DNA of 33,248 nucleotides from Muribaculaceae bacterium (GTDB taxonomy: Bacteria; Bacteroidota; Bacteroidia; Bacteroidales; Muribaculaceae), in contig JAFUVK010000002.1 of NCBI GenBank assembly GCA_017477555.1, positions 1-33,248 of the forward strand, given 5' to 3'. The notes under the pieces are model-generated. The model had not been told where the DNA came from. It saw nothing but the letters and a program-made list of their open reading frames with translations, and ran no database searches. The position numbers were made by a program, and so were the translations under genes. Shown one piece after another: positions 22,783 through 31,665 of this stretch; the first letter of the stretch is position 1; each line of letters starts with the position of its first letter.

Positions 22783-24266
22783 GCGCAAGTGCAGTGTTTG
22801 ACCATGTCATGTCGCAGCTGACCTATAATCCACAGTCGCCCATGATATTCAGCAGCGGCGTGTTTTTGTGGCTGTTTGCAGCGTTTATCATCGTCTATGC
22901 CATGCTGCACCGCCATCTGGCCGCCCGGTTGCTCTTTGTCACGGCGTTCAGCTACTACTTCTACTACAAGTCGAGCGGCGTGTACTTCTTCTTGCTGGCT
23001 CTGGTCACGTGCAGCGACTGGCTGATAGCCGGGCGCATGCACCGCACCCGCAGCCGTGCGGGTCGCAAGTGGCTGGTAGCGTTGAGCTTGGCAGTGGACT
23101 TGGGTCTACTGGCCTACTTCAAGTACACCAACTTCTTCGGCCACATTGTGGCACAGCTGACGGGCACCCACTTCAGCGACCTGAGCATCTTCCTGCCCGT
23201 GGGCATCTCGTTCTTCACGTTCCAGTCGTTGAGCTACACCATCGACGTCTATCGTGGTAAAATCCGTCCACTGGATTCGCTGCTCGACTACGCGTTCTAC
23301 GTCTCGTTTTTCCCGCAGCTGGTGGCGGGTCCCATCGTGCGTGCCAGCGACTTCATTCCACAGATACGTCGGCCGTTGCGCGTCACCCGCGAGATGGTGG
23401 GCACCGGGGTGTGGTTCATCATGTGCGGCTTGTTTAAGAAGGCCGTGATCAGCGACTACATCAGTGTCAACTTTGTGGAGCGCGTGTTTGCCGACCCGTC
23501 GCTATACAGCGGCCTGGAGAATCTGCTGGGCGTGTATGGCTACGCGTTGCAGATCTACTGCGACTTCTCGGGCTACAGCGACATGGCCATAGGCATCGCT
23601 CTGCTGATGGGATTCCACTTCAACATCAATTTCAACAGTCCCTACAAGAGCGCCTCAATCACCGAGTTCTGGCGACGGTGGCACATCTCGCTCAGCTCGT
23701 GGCTGCGCGACTATCTGTACATCTCGCTGGGCGGCAACCGCAAGGGCCGTTTGCGCCAGAACCTGAACCTGTTCATCACCATGTTCCTGGGTGGGTTGTG
23801 GCATGGCGCTTCGTGGAACTTTGTGGCATGGGGCTCATTGCACGGCTTGGCGCTGATAGCCCACAAGTGGTGGATGCGCCTTACGGGCCAGAAGCCCGGT
23901 GTGCCTCACAGCCGCCGCTGGGTGCAAGTGCTGTGTGTGGTGGTCACATTCCACTTCGCTTGCCTGTGCTGGATATTCTTCCGCAACCGCGAGTTCTCCA
24001 GCTCGATGACCATGCTGAGCCAGATATTCACCAACTTCCACCCCGAGCTGCTGTGGCAGCTGGTGGCGGGCTACTGGCAAGTGATTTCGCTGATGGTGCT
24101 TGGCTATGTGCTGCACTTTGTGCCCGACCGCGTCGAGGCCCGGTGCAAGCGCACGTTTACCCGCCTGCCCATGATGTGCTATGTGCTTGCGCTGGTGGTG
24201 ATGGTGGTGCTCATCGTTCAGGTCAAGAGCAGCGACATCCAGCCGTTTATCTACTTCCAGTTCTAG
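22779..24266 (+). CDS. MBOAT family O-acyltransferase (AlgI/PatA-like)
   Basis: 495 aa, about 10-11 membrane helices. Hallmarks: LPVGISFFTFQSLSYTIDVYRG, FFPQLVAGPIVRASDFIPQI, YCDFSGYSDMAIGIALLMGF, NFNSPYKSASITEFWRRWHISLSSWLRDYLYISLGGN, and LGGLWHGASWNF with the catalytic His of the family. It carries the acetyl (or acyl) group across the inner membrane for the SGNH partner upstream (ATGA overlap 22779-22782). Full length for the AlgI group. No alginate genes are near, so the acceptor is probably a capsule, LPS or peptidoglycan unit of this organism (inference). Confidence 0.92.
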   Translation: MSASAVFDHVMSQLTYNPQSPMIFSSGVFLWLFAAFIIVYAMLHRHLAARLLFVTAFSYYFYYKSSGVYFFLLALVTCSDWLIAGRMHRTRSRAGRKWLVALSLAVDLGLLAYFKYTNFFGHIVAQLTGTHFSDLSIFLPVGISFFTFQSLSYTIDVYRGKIRPLDSLLDYAFYVSFFPQLVAGPIVRASDFIPQIRRPLRVTREMVGTGVWFIMCGLFKKAVISDYISVNFVERVFADPSLYSGLENLLGVYGYALQIYCDFSGYSDMAIGIALLMGFHFNINFNSPYKSASITEFWRRWHISLSSWLRDYLYISLGGNRKGRLRQNLNLFITMFLGGLWHGASWNFVAWGSLHGLALIAHKWWMRLTGQKPGVPHSRRWVQVLCVVVTFHFACLCWIFFRNREFSSSMTMLSQIFTNFHPELLWQLVAGYWQVISLMVLGYVLHFVPDRVEARCKRTFTRLPMMCYVLALVVMVVLIVQVKSSDIQPFIYFQF

Positions 24267-24340
24267 CCCGTTCGGAACACCGCCACAGCCCCATCTACCG
24301 CACATTGATTGAAACAAAGCACACACTTGCTGAAAGTTTC

Positions 24341-24371
24341 TTGCAGCATTGCCATAAATTATCTATTTTTG
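24341..24371 (+). promoter_or_regulatory. Promoter of the LytS-type kinase gene
   Basis: TTG (24341-24343), a 20-nt spacer, TATTTTTG (24364-24371). Transcription would start near 24378, which favours the ATG at 24400 over that at 24385. Confidence 0.7.
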
Positions 24372-24399
24372 TGTTCCGAAACAGATGCCCCCAGGAGCT

Positions 24400-25560
24400 A
24401 TGAAATGGACAACTTACACATCACGTCAAGAGACTATTGCCAACATATTACTATGGTCGGTGATGCTGATTGTGCCCCTGATGGGCATGTTGGTATTGTC
24501 CTCGGTCGATGAGCACTACTCGTTTCGCTGGCTCAACATGTGGCACATCTGGAAGCCCATGCTGGTCATCCTGCTGTCATTCTTGATACACAACTATTTT
24601 ATCGCCCCCCAACTCATCTACAAGAACCATCGCGGCCGCTATGCAGCCCTGCTGACGCTGCTGCTGATGGCCTTTGCCGCCCATCAGTGCACCAGCGGCC
24701 CGCCCGCCAAGCCGCCAATCCCCGAGAGTGCCGCGTCGCAGCAGGAAGCGACAGGCAATCGACTTCCGCCGATGCCCATGGAACAGCCTCCACGCTTCGA
24801 CCGTCCCGACCCTACGGGTTTTCGCCACAAACCACTGGCCAGCCCGCACAATTACACGATGTTCTCGCTGCTGGTCTTCGCCCTGGGTGCCAACCTGGGC
24901 ATCAAGCTATATTTTAAGACCCAACGCGACACGCAACACTTGGCCGAACTTGAGCGCGAGAACCTGCGGCAGGAGCTTATCTATCTGCGCTATCAGGTGA
25001 ACCCGCACTTCTTGATGAACACGCTCAACAACATCCACGCGCTGGTCGACATCGACCCTGCCGAGGCCAAGAACTCGATAGTGCATCTGTCCAAGTTTAT
25101 GCGCTACTTGCTCTATGAGTCCGACAAGAAGGTCATCTCGCTGGCCCAGGCCATCGACCTGATCAACCAATACATCGACCTGATGTCAAAGCGCTATGCC
25201 AAGTGTGTGGACATCCGCTTCGATGCCCCGCAGCAGATTCCCAACATCGGTCTGGCTCCCCTGATTCTGATTCCGTTTATCGAGAACGCCTTTAAGCACG
25301 GTGTGAGCTACGACAAGCCATCGTACATCCACCTGTCGCTCCGTGTCGACACCGACACCATCAAGTTTGACTGCGCCAACTCCATAAACCACAATGCGCA
25401 TGAGCATGGTGGCGTGGGCCTGAACAATGTAATCAAGCGCCTGAACCTGATTTATGGCGAACGTTACACGCTGCACATCGACGACTCCGACCCCTATATC
25501 GTCTCGCTTACCGTACCGGCCGATTCCTTGAGTGCGACAACCGGTCAGCCCGACACCTAG
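24400..25560 (+). CDS. LytS/YehU-type sensor histidine kinase
   Basis: 386 aa from ATG 24400 (AGGAG just upstream, promoter at 24341-24371); ATG 24385 would add five residues. Four membrane helices are visible: ANILLWSVMLIVPLMGMLV, MLVILLSFLIHNYFIA, AALLTLLLMAFAAHQ and MFSLLVFALGANLGIKLYF, with a Pro-rich extracytoplasmic loop between the third and fourth. After a short coiled coil comes the His_kinase domain of the LytS group: RYQVNPHFLMNTLNNIHAL (phospho-acceptor His at 203), then the ATP-binding part with LILIPFIENAFKHG and GVGLNNVIKRL. No other sensor domain, so the stimulus is probably sensed in the membrane. Partner response regulator is the next gene. Confidence 0.92.
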   Translation: MKWTTYTSRQETIANILLWSVMLIVPLMGMLVLSSVDEHYSFRWLNMWHIWKPMLVILLSFLIHNYFIAPQLIYKNHRGRYAALLTLLLMAFAAHQCTSGPPAKPPIPESAASQQEATGNRLPPMPMEQPPRFDRPDPTGFRHKPLASPHNYTMFSLLVFALGANLGIKLYFKTQRDTQHLAELERENLRQELIYLRYQVNPHFLMNTLNNIHALVDIDPAEAKNSIVHLSKFMRYLLYESDKKVISLAQAIDLINQYIDLMSKRYAKCVDIRFDAPQQIPNIGLAPLILIPFIENAFKHGVSYDKPSYIHLSLRVDTDTIKFDCANSINHNAHEHGGVGLNNVIKRLNLIYGERYTLHIDDSDPYIVSLTVPADSLSATTGQPDT

Positions 25561-25596
25561 TCAACGAACAATTAACCACAAAAATAGAACAGCCCT

Positions 25597-26319
25597 ATGT
25601 TAAGATGTATCGTAATCGATGATGAGCCCTTGGCTCTGAAACAACTGATCAGCTACGCCAAGCAGACACCAGAGCTCGAGCTGGTGGCCTCGTGCCAGAG
25701 TGCGCGTGAAGCACTGGAGGTGCTGCGCAACGAGCACATCGACGCAATGTTTATCGACATCAACATGCCCGACCTCAACGGCCTGGACTTTGTCCGCTCG
25801 CTTGAGGACCGCCCGATGGTGGTGTTTACCACAGCCTATAGCCAGTATGCTATCGAGGGCTTCCAAGTCAACGCCATTGACTACCTACTCAAGCCGTTCG
25901 GCCTCAGTGAGTTTCAGCGTGCCGCGCAGCGCCTGAAGCAGCAGTTCGACCTCAAGTATGCCGCCTCGGTGTCGAACGTCGACGAAGACGATTGCATCTT
26001 CCTCAAGTCTGAGTACAAGATTGCGCGCATCGCCATCAAGGACATCCTCTACGTTGAGGCCATGAGCGAGTATCTGCGCATCCACTTCTCGACCGGTGCG
26101 CGCCCCATCACGGCGCTGCTGAGCATGAAGCGCATGGAGGAGCGTCTGCCGTCGTCCACATTTATGCGCACGCACCGCTCCTACATCATCAACCTGAAGA
26201 AAATCATCGAGGTCAACAAGAGCCACATCGTGCTCAGCCCCACCGTGTCGCTGCCCATCGGCGACCTGTACAAAGAGACCTTTATGAACTACATCAACCG
26301 TAAATTCTTGAGTAAGTAA
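25597..26319 (+). CDS. LytTR-family response regulator
   Basis: 240 aa. Receiver domain (1-~120): acidic pair in VIDDEP, phosphorylation site Asp54 in FIDINMPDLNG, TTAYSQYAIEGF and the Lys of LLKPFG. LytTR DNA-binding domain (about 135-235): IFLKSEYKIARIAIKDILYVEAMSEYLRIHF and FMRTHRSYIINLKKI. It sits 36 nt after the kinase gene, forming a two-component pair. Targets unknown; the adjacent SGNH-MBOAT pair is the nearest candidate, by position only. Confidence 0.94.
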   Translation: MLRCIVIDDEPLALKQLISYAKQTPELELVASCQSAREALEVLRNEHIDAMFIDINMPDLNGLDFVRSLEDRPMVVFTTAYSQYAIEGFQVNAIDYLLKPFGLSEFQRAAQRLKQQFDLKYAASVSNVDEDDCIFLKSEYKIARIAIKDILYVEAMSEYLRIHFSTGARPITALLSMKRMEERLPSSTFMRTHRSYIINLKKIIEVNKSHIVLSPTVSLPIGDLYKETFMNYINRKFLSK

Positions 26320-26662
26320 CAATTAAAAAAACTGCAAAGTAACAGTAATCGATTTTTCAAGTAAAAATCACTCTCCACTTTTTTTCTCATAGCTTTTAAT
26401 TTTGAGGATGCTGCGACGAGATGTCGAGGCATCTTCTTTTCATATCTCACCCAGTCGATCGACAGCCTGCAGTGATTTGCAGACGCAAACAAATCCAACA
26501 AACCCACAAGCACCTGTCTTTAAGCCACTTTGCAAAATTGTTAATAACTTTGTGATAAAAAAATTTACAAAAACAAATTTGAAATTCCAAATTATCCAAA
26601 AAAAGTTAGTAACTTTACACCCTCAAAAGTCACCACCCGTCGAATACAGCAAACTGAAGGTC
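26320..26662. other. Intergenic region before rsmH
   Basis: 343 bp, AT-rich, no supported gene and in particular no mraZ. It holds a hairpin at 26404-26436 and two TAnnTTT-like boxes (TAACTTTG at 26545-26552, TAACTTTA at 26610-26617, the latter in the GTAACTTTxCACC context common here); neither has a properly spaced TTG, so the dcw promoter is not certain. Confidence 0.5.
26404..26441 (+). terminator. Hairpin after the two-component genes
   Basis: GAGGATGC (26404-26411) pairs with GCATCTTC (26429-26436, one G-U), with an inner CGAC/GTCG stem, followed by TTTTC. Likely terminator of the kinase-regulator unit, though 85 nt past its stop. Confidence 0.55.
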
Positions 26663-27580
26663 ATGAACGAAGTTGTCTATCACACCCCGGCACTTGTCGA
26701 AGAGTGCATCAACGGACTGAACATCAAGCCCGATGGCACCTACGTGGATGTCACATTCGGTGGCGGCGGCCACAGCCGCGCCATCATCGAGCACCTGTCG
26801 CCGTTGGGCCACCTCTATGGCATGGACCAGGACCTGGACGCATGGCGCAACCGTCTCGACGACCCGCGCTTCACCTTTGTGCTGAGCAACTTCGCCTATC
26901 TGAAGAACTTCATGCGCTACTATGGCGTGACGGGCGTGGACGGCATACTTGCCGACCTGGGCGTGTCGTTCCACCACTTCGACGACTCGGAGCGGGGCTT
27001 CTCGTTCCGCTTCGATGGCCAGTTGGATATGCGCATGAACCGCTCGGCCCGCGTCGATGCCCGCCAAGTCATCGCCACCTACAGCGAGGAGCAGCTGGCA
27101 CAGGTGCTCTACCTCTACGGCGAGCTCAAGCAGAGCCGCCCCATGGCCCGCGCCATTGTCAAGGCGCGCTCGCAGCAGAACATCGACACCACACTGCAGC
27201 TGATCGACGTGGTTCGGCCGCTCATCCGTCCCAGCCAGGAGAAGAAAGAGCTTGCGCAAGTGTTCCAGGCACTGCGCATCGAGGTGAATCATGAGCTCGA
27301 CGTGCTCAAGCGTCTGCTGCAGGCATCGCTCGACGTGCTCCGCCCCGGCGGCCGCCTGGTGGTCATCACCTACCACTCGCTCGAGGACCGGCTGGTGAAG
27401 AACTTCATGCGCAGCGGCAATGTCGAGGGACAAGTGATCAAAGACTTCTACGGCCGTGTGCAGTCGCCACTGGAGCCGGTCAACAACAAGGTCATCACCC
27501 CCGGCGACGACGAGGTGACCCGCAACCCCCGCTCGCGCAGCGCCAAGCTCCGCATTGCCCAGAAGAGCGAAAACCAATAA
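26663..27580 (+). CDS. rsmH: 16S rRNA (cytosine-1402 N4)-methyltransferase
   Basis: 305 aa from ATG 26663 (MNEVVYHTPALVEECI, the usual family start). SAM-binding motif YVDVTFGGGGHSRAI, then DGILADLGVSFHHFDDSERGFSFRFDGQLDMRMN, typical of RsmH/MraW, and the C-terminal VITYHSLEDRLVKNF. It methylates C1402 of 16S rRNA in the ribosome decoding site. First gene of the dcw cluster here; in many bacteria mraZ precedes it but none is seen. Followed after 20 nt by the ftsL-like gene. Confidence 0.96.
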   Translation: MNEVVYHTPALVEECINGLNIKPDGTYVDVTFGGGGHSRAIIEHLSPLGHLYGMDQDLDAWRNRLDDPRFTFVLSNFAYLKNFMRYYGVTGVDGILADLGVSFHHFDDSERGFSFRFDGQLDMRMNRSARVDARQVIATYSEEQLAQVLYLYGELKQSRPMARAIVKARSQQNIDTTLQLIDVVRPLIRPSQEKKELAQVFQALRIEVNHELDVLKRLLQASLDVLRPGGRLVVITYHSLEDRLVKNFMRSGNVEGQVIKDFYGRVQSPLEPVNNKVITPGDDEVTRNPRSRSAKLRIAQKSENQ

Positions 27581-27600
27581 CCTTCAAACACCAAGATAGA

Positions 27601-28005
27601 ATGAAAGACGAAACCGAACATATCGACACCGCAGCACAAGCGTCCCAAGCAGGCGACAACAAGAAACGCAAGCGCCGCCAGGGCAAGGCGCAGAAAGCCG
27701 TGAAAGAGGTGATACAGGGGCGCTCGTTCCTGTCGTGGGACTTCTTTAAGCGCAATGCCGTCTACATCGTGGCCGCCACAGTGATGACGCTGATGTATAT
27801 CAGCAACAAGTTTGTGTGCCAGAGCTACATGCTGCAGGTGATGCAGTTGCAAGACGAGCTGGAGAACGCCAAGACCGACTGCGTGAACGCCAGCGCGAAG
27901 TACAACTCACAGATTCGCGAGAGCCAGATGGTCGCCTTTGTCGACACGGCCCACATCGACCTCACCGCCCCCGAACAACCCCCCTATCAACTGACCGAGC
28001 AATGA
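27601..28005 (+). CDS. FtsL-like cell division protein
   Basis: 134 aa. A basic, polar N-terminus (to ~45), one membrane helix (about 52-70, NAVYIVAATVMTLMYISNK), then a short periplasmic coiled coil (LQVMQLQDELENAKTDCVNASAKYNS). Size, topology and position between rsmH and the PBP gene fit the FtsL-like division protein of Bacteroidetes, which in the known divisome pairs with the DivIC partner and FtsQ. Sequence similarity to proteobacterial FtsL is minimal, so the call rests on context. ATGA overlap with the next gene. Confidence 0.82.
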   Translation: MKDETEHIDTAAQASQAGDNKKRKRRQGKAQKAVKEVIQGRSFLSWDFFKRNAVYIVAATVMTLMYISNKFVCQSYMLQVMQLQDELENAKTDCVNASAKYNSQIRESQMVAFVDTAHIDLTAPEQPPYQLTEQ

Positions 28006-30107
28006 AAGAGACCAACAAACGACACATCCTGTGGCGCTACTCGTTTATCGTGACCATTGTGCTGCTGTTCTCGGCCGCCATCGTCTGGAACATGTTCAAG
28101 ACGTCGGTGGTCTACTCCAGCCGCTGGAACAACAAGGCCGACAGCATCCTGACCCAGGTGACCATCATCGAGCCCGAGCGCGGCAAGCTGCTGGCCGACA
28201 ACGGCACAGTGCTGGCCGCCAACCTGCAGTTCTACATCGCGCGCATCGACTGGCTGGCCGCAGGCATGAAGAAGGACACACTCGACAAGTACCTGCCTGC
28301 CCTGTGCGACAGTCTGGCCGTGCTTGAGCCGTCGAAGACCGCCGCGCAGTGGCGCAGCGAGCTCACCGACTCCTACCAGCGCATCACCACCGACACCAAG
28401 AAGCGCAACCACAGCTACCGCCTGATTCGCCGTCTGCTCACCCACAGCGAGTGGCAACGCCTCAAGCAATTCCCGTTCTGCCCATTCGCCCTGAAGAAGA
28501 AAGTGCTCTACTGCGAGCGACAAAACAAGCGCAGCAAGCCCTATGGCACCATGGCCTCGCGCAGCATAGGCAATGTGGCGCAAGACTCCACCAGCTCGAG
28601 CATGCACGGACGCTCGGGCCTGGAGATGGCTCTCGACTCGATGCTCTATGGCATCCCCGGCGAGGCCACGCGCATACAGCTCACCAACAACATCGTCAAC
28701 CACGAGAGCAAGCCGGCCATCCCGGGCTACGACATCACCACCACCATCAACGTGGCGCTGCAAGACATCGTCGAGAACGAGCTTTACGACATGTGCCACG
28801 AGACCGACGCGCGCTGGGGCACCTGCGTGCTGATGGAGGTGGCCACCGGCGAAATCAAGGCCATCAGCAACCTGGAGTGGAACGACAAGGCCGGCGACTA
28901 TGTCGAGGGCCGCAACAATGCCGTGCTGGGCTATGAGCCAGGCTCGGTGATGAAGCCCATCTCGATGATGATTGCCCTGGAGGAGGGTGTGGTGGGCAAC
29001 ATCGACGCCCCCATCACCACGGGCACTACGTGGATTTACGAGGGCCGTGCCATCAACGACCCGCACGGCGGGGCGCAGCTCACGCCACGTCAGATTATCG
29101 AGACGTCGTCGAACGTGGGCATGTCGCGCCTCATCGTCAAGCGCTACGGCAACAACCCGGGCGGGTTCTACGACAAGCTGAAGAGCATGGGCTTCTTCGA
29201 GCCCTTCCACTCGGGCATCGGCGGCGAGCAGGCCCCCATCATCCACCGGCTGGGCAACACCCGTGCCGACAAGGTGGCGCTCACGCGCATGGCCTTCGGC
29301 TACTCCACCCTGATTCCGCCGCTGAGCACACTGGCCATGTACAACGCCATCGCCAACGACGGCAAGTACGTCAGGCCCCATCTGGTCAAGAAACTCTCGC
29401 GCGACGGTGAGCCTGACAGCATCGTGCCTGTGACCTACATCCGCCAGCAGGTGTGCAGCCCCGAGAACGCGCAGAAGCTGCGCATCATGATGCACGACGT
29501 GGTGTGGGGCAGCCGCGGCACGGCGCGCAAGTGGGTGCAGGACAAGCGTGTGCCTATCGCCGGCAAGACCGGCACGGCCTACACCATCACCAGCGACGGC
29601 CACTACGGCACGCAGAAGCGCTTGGCCTTCTGCGGCTTCTTCCCCTACGACAACCCCAAGTACTCGTGCGTGGTGCTCATGCTCGGTGCCAACCGTGGTG
29701 CCGGCGCCAGCAGCGGCATGGTGCTCAAGAACATAGCCCTGAAGATGTATGCCCGCGGACTGCTGGGCAACGAACCCAACTATGCCCTTACCGTCGACGA
29801 GCAGGGCAACCCGGTGAAGAAAGCCACCTCACAAGCCACACTCTTTGCCAGTACCAATCCCAAACACACAACCAACGTACGCAAAGGCCTCGCCATTGAC
29901 AACGCCAAGGTGTTTCAGCAGCCCGCCGCCACACAGAGCGGCGTGCCCAATGTGCGAGGCCTGTCGGTGAGAGACGCCATCCGCCGCCTCGAGGACGCCG
30001 GACTGTGTGTGCGCTTCACGGGCAGCGGCTTTGTAGCCGGCCAGAGCCTGACGGCCGGCAGCAAGTTTGTCCGCGGACAGGTGATTAACCTCACGCTCAG
30101 GAACTGA
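28002..30107 (+). CDS. ftsI: Division transpeptidase (class B PBP) with PASTA domain
   Basis: 701 aa from ATG 28002 (overlaps the ftsL-like stop by 4 nt). One N-terminal membrane helix (about 12-32), a pedestal domain (EPERGKLLADNGTVLAANL), then the transpeptidase domain with the three active-site motifs: S315-V-M-K318 (EPGSVMKP), S369-S-N371 (SSNVG) and K522-T-G (AGKTGTAYT). A single PASTA domain ends the protein (VPNVRGLSVRDAIRRLEDAG ... INLTLRN). It crosslinks septal peptidoglycan in the periplasm and is a beta-lactam target. PASTA is usual in Bacteroidetes FtsI and Firmicutes SpoVD/PBP2x, unlike E. coli FtsI. Confidence 0.95.
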   Translation: MKETNKRHILWRYSFIVTIVLLFSAAIVWNMFKTSVVYSSRWNNKADSILTQVTIIEPERGKLLADNGTVLAANLQFYIARIDWLAAGMKKDTLDKYLPALCDSLAVLEPSKTAAQWRSELTDSYQRITTDTKKRNHSYRLIRRLLTHSEWQRLKQFPFCPFALKKKVLYCERQNKRSKPYGTMASRSIGNVAQDSTSSSMHGRSGLEMALDSMLYGIPGEATRIQLTNNIVNHESKPAIPGYDITTTINVALQDIVENELYDMCHETDARWGTCVLMEVATGEIKAISNLEWNDKAGDYVEGRNNAVLGYEPGSVMKPISMMIALEEGVVGNIDAPITTGTTWIYEGRAINDPHGGAQLTPRQIIETSSNVGMSRLIVKRYGNNPGGFYDKLKSMGFFEPFHSGIGGEQAPIIHRLGNTRADKVALTRMAFGYSTLIPPLSTLAMYNAIANDGKYVRPHLVKKLSRDGEPDSIVPVTYIRQQVCSPENAQKLRIMMHDVVWGSRGTARKWVQDKRVPIAGKTGTAYTITSDGHYGTQKRLAFCGFFPYDNPKYSCVVLMLGANRGAGASSGMVLKNIALKMYARGLLGNEPNYALTVDEQGNPVKKATSQATLFASTNPKHTTNVRKGLAIDNAKVFQQPAATQSGVPNVRGLSVRDAIRRLEDAGLCVRFTGSGFVAGQSLTAGSKFVRGQVINLTLRN

Positions 30108-30152
30108 CTTGCTCGCCACATGACAACCAGACAACCAAAACCAGAACACAAT

Positions 30153-31601
30153 ATGAAGAAATTAAGTACTCTGTTGCAAGATTTGCGGCCTACACAAGTG
30201 GTGGGGCCAACCGACATCGACATCACCGATGTGGTGTGTGACTCACGCCGGGTTAAGGGCGGCGAACTCTTTGTCGCCGTTGTGGGCGTGGCGGTCGACG
30301 CCCACCGATTCATCCCACAGGTCACACAGGCCGGTGCAGCCGCCGTGCTATGCCAGCAGTTGCCCGACAGCCTGGCCGACGGCGTGACCTATGCCGTGGT
30401 GCCCGACACCACCCATGCGCTGGCCCTGGTGGCCAACGAGTGGTATGACCGTCCCGGCGAGCATCTGCGACTGGTGGGTGTGACCGGCACCAACGGCAAG
30501 ACCACCATCGCCACCCTGCTCTACGAGATGATGCAGAACTTGGGCTACAAGGCCGGCCTACTGTCGACAGTGAAGAACATGATTGACCGCCGCGAGCAAC
30601 CCGCCGCACAGACCACCCCCGACCACCTCACGCTCAACCGCCTGCTGCACGAGATGGTGGAGGCCGGCTGCGAATATGCCTTCATGGAGGTGAGCAGCCA
30701 TGCCTGTGTGCAGCACCGCATCGACGGACTGCGCTGGGCAGGCGGCGTGTTCACCAACCTGACCCAGGACCACCTGGACTTCCACAAGACGATGGACGAG
30801 TACCTGCGCGCCAAAAAGACCTTCTTCGACGCACTGCCCGCCGACGCCTTCGCCCTGGTCAACATCGACGACAAGGTGGGCAAGGTCATGCTGCAGAACT
30901 GCGCCGCCAGCCACTACACCTATGCGCTGCGCACCATGGCCGACTATAACTGCAAGCTGGTGGAGGAGCGCATCGACGGCATGAGCTTGCAAATCAACGG
31001 GCGCGATGTCGAGGTGATGCTCACCGGACGCTTCAACGCCTACAACCTCACGGCCATCGCCGCCACAGCCATGCTGCTGGGCATCGACCGCGACGAGGTG
31101 CTCGTGCAGCTGAGCCGGCTCCATGCCGCCGACGGCCGCTTCCAGACGCTGCACGCTCCCAAGGGCTTCACCGCCATTGTCGACTATGCGCACACACCCG
31201 ACGCACTGGTCAACGTGCTCGACACCATCCGTGACCTGGTGCATGGCCGCGGACAAATCATTGCCGTGTGTGGCTGCGGTGGCGACCGCGACGCCACCAA
31301 GCGGCCCATCATGGCACATGCCGCCGCCACCCGCAGCGACCGCACCATCCTCACCAGCGACAACCCGCGCACCGAGGACCCTGAGGCCATCTTGCGCGAC
31401 ATGGAGAGCGGACTCACCGACGACGACCGCCAGCACACCATCAAGGTCACCGACCGCCGCGAGGCCATACGCACGGCCTGCATGCTGGCCGGGCCGGGCG
31501 ATGTGGTGCTTGTGGCCGGCAAGGGACATGAGACCTATCAGGAAATCAATGGTGTAAAGCACCACTTCGACGACCGTGAGGAGCTACGTGCCTGCTTCTG
31601 A
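30153..31601 (+). CDS. murE: UDP-MurNAc-L-Ala-D-Glu : meso-diaminopimelate ligase
   Basis: 482 aa from ATG 30153 (MKKLSTLLQDL, the usual family start; the ATG at 30120 would add 11 residues and lies 13 nt after ftsI). Adds the third stem-peptide residue in the cytoplasm, using ATP. ATP-binding GTNGKTT (112-118), central-domain block HLTLNRLLHEMVEAG and EVSSHACVQHRI, and the C-terminal D403-N-P-R406 motif, which marks meso-diaminopimelate rather than lysine specificity. KGHETYQ near the end is also conserved. Confidence 0.96.
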   Translation: MKKLSTLLQDLRPTQVVGPTDIDITDVVCDSRRVKGGELFVAVVGVAVDAHRFIPQVTQAGAAAVLCQQLPDSLADGVTYAVVPDTTHALALVANEWYDRPGEHLRLVGVTGTNGKTTIATLLYEMMQNLGYKAGLLSTVKNMIDRREQPAAQTTPDHLTLNRLLHEMVEAGCEYAFMEVSSHACVQHRIDGLRWAGGVFTNLTQDHLDFHKTMDEYLRAKKTFFDALPADAFALVNIDDKVGKVMLQNCAASHYTYALRTMADYNCKLVEERIDGMSLQINGRDVEVMLTGRFNAYNLTAIAATAMLLGIDRDEVLVQLSRLHAADGRFQTLHAPKGFTAIVDYAHTPDALVNVLDTIRDLVHGRGQIIAVCGCGGDRDATKRPIMAHAAATRSDRTILTSDNPRTEDPEAILRDMESGLTDDDRQHTIKVTDRREAIRTACMLAGPGDVVLVAGKGHETYQEINGVKHHFDDREELRACF

Positions 31602-31665
31602 ACAGCGAACAGCTGACAACGAGGCTCATTCATCACTCATCATTAATCACTAATCATAAATCACG
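31602..31665. other. Short AT-rich spacer with ATCA-type repeats
   Basis: The murE-mraY gap ends in a run of near-repeats (CATCACTCATCATTAATCAC, then TAATCATAAATCACG). Simple sequence; no hairpin or gene. Confidence 0.5.

Noticed and set aside
27816-28001. N-terminal extension of ftsI
   Set aside because: It overlaps the ftsL-like gene throughout; ATG 28002 with the ATGA overlap and the membrane helix is the evident start.
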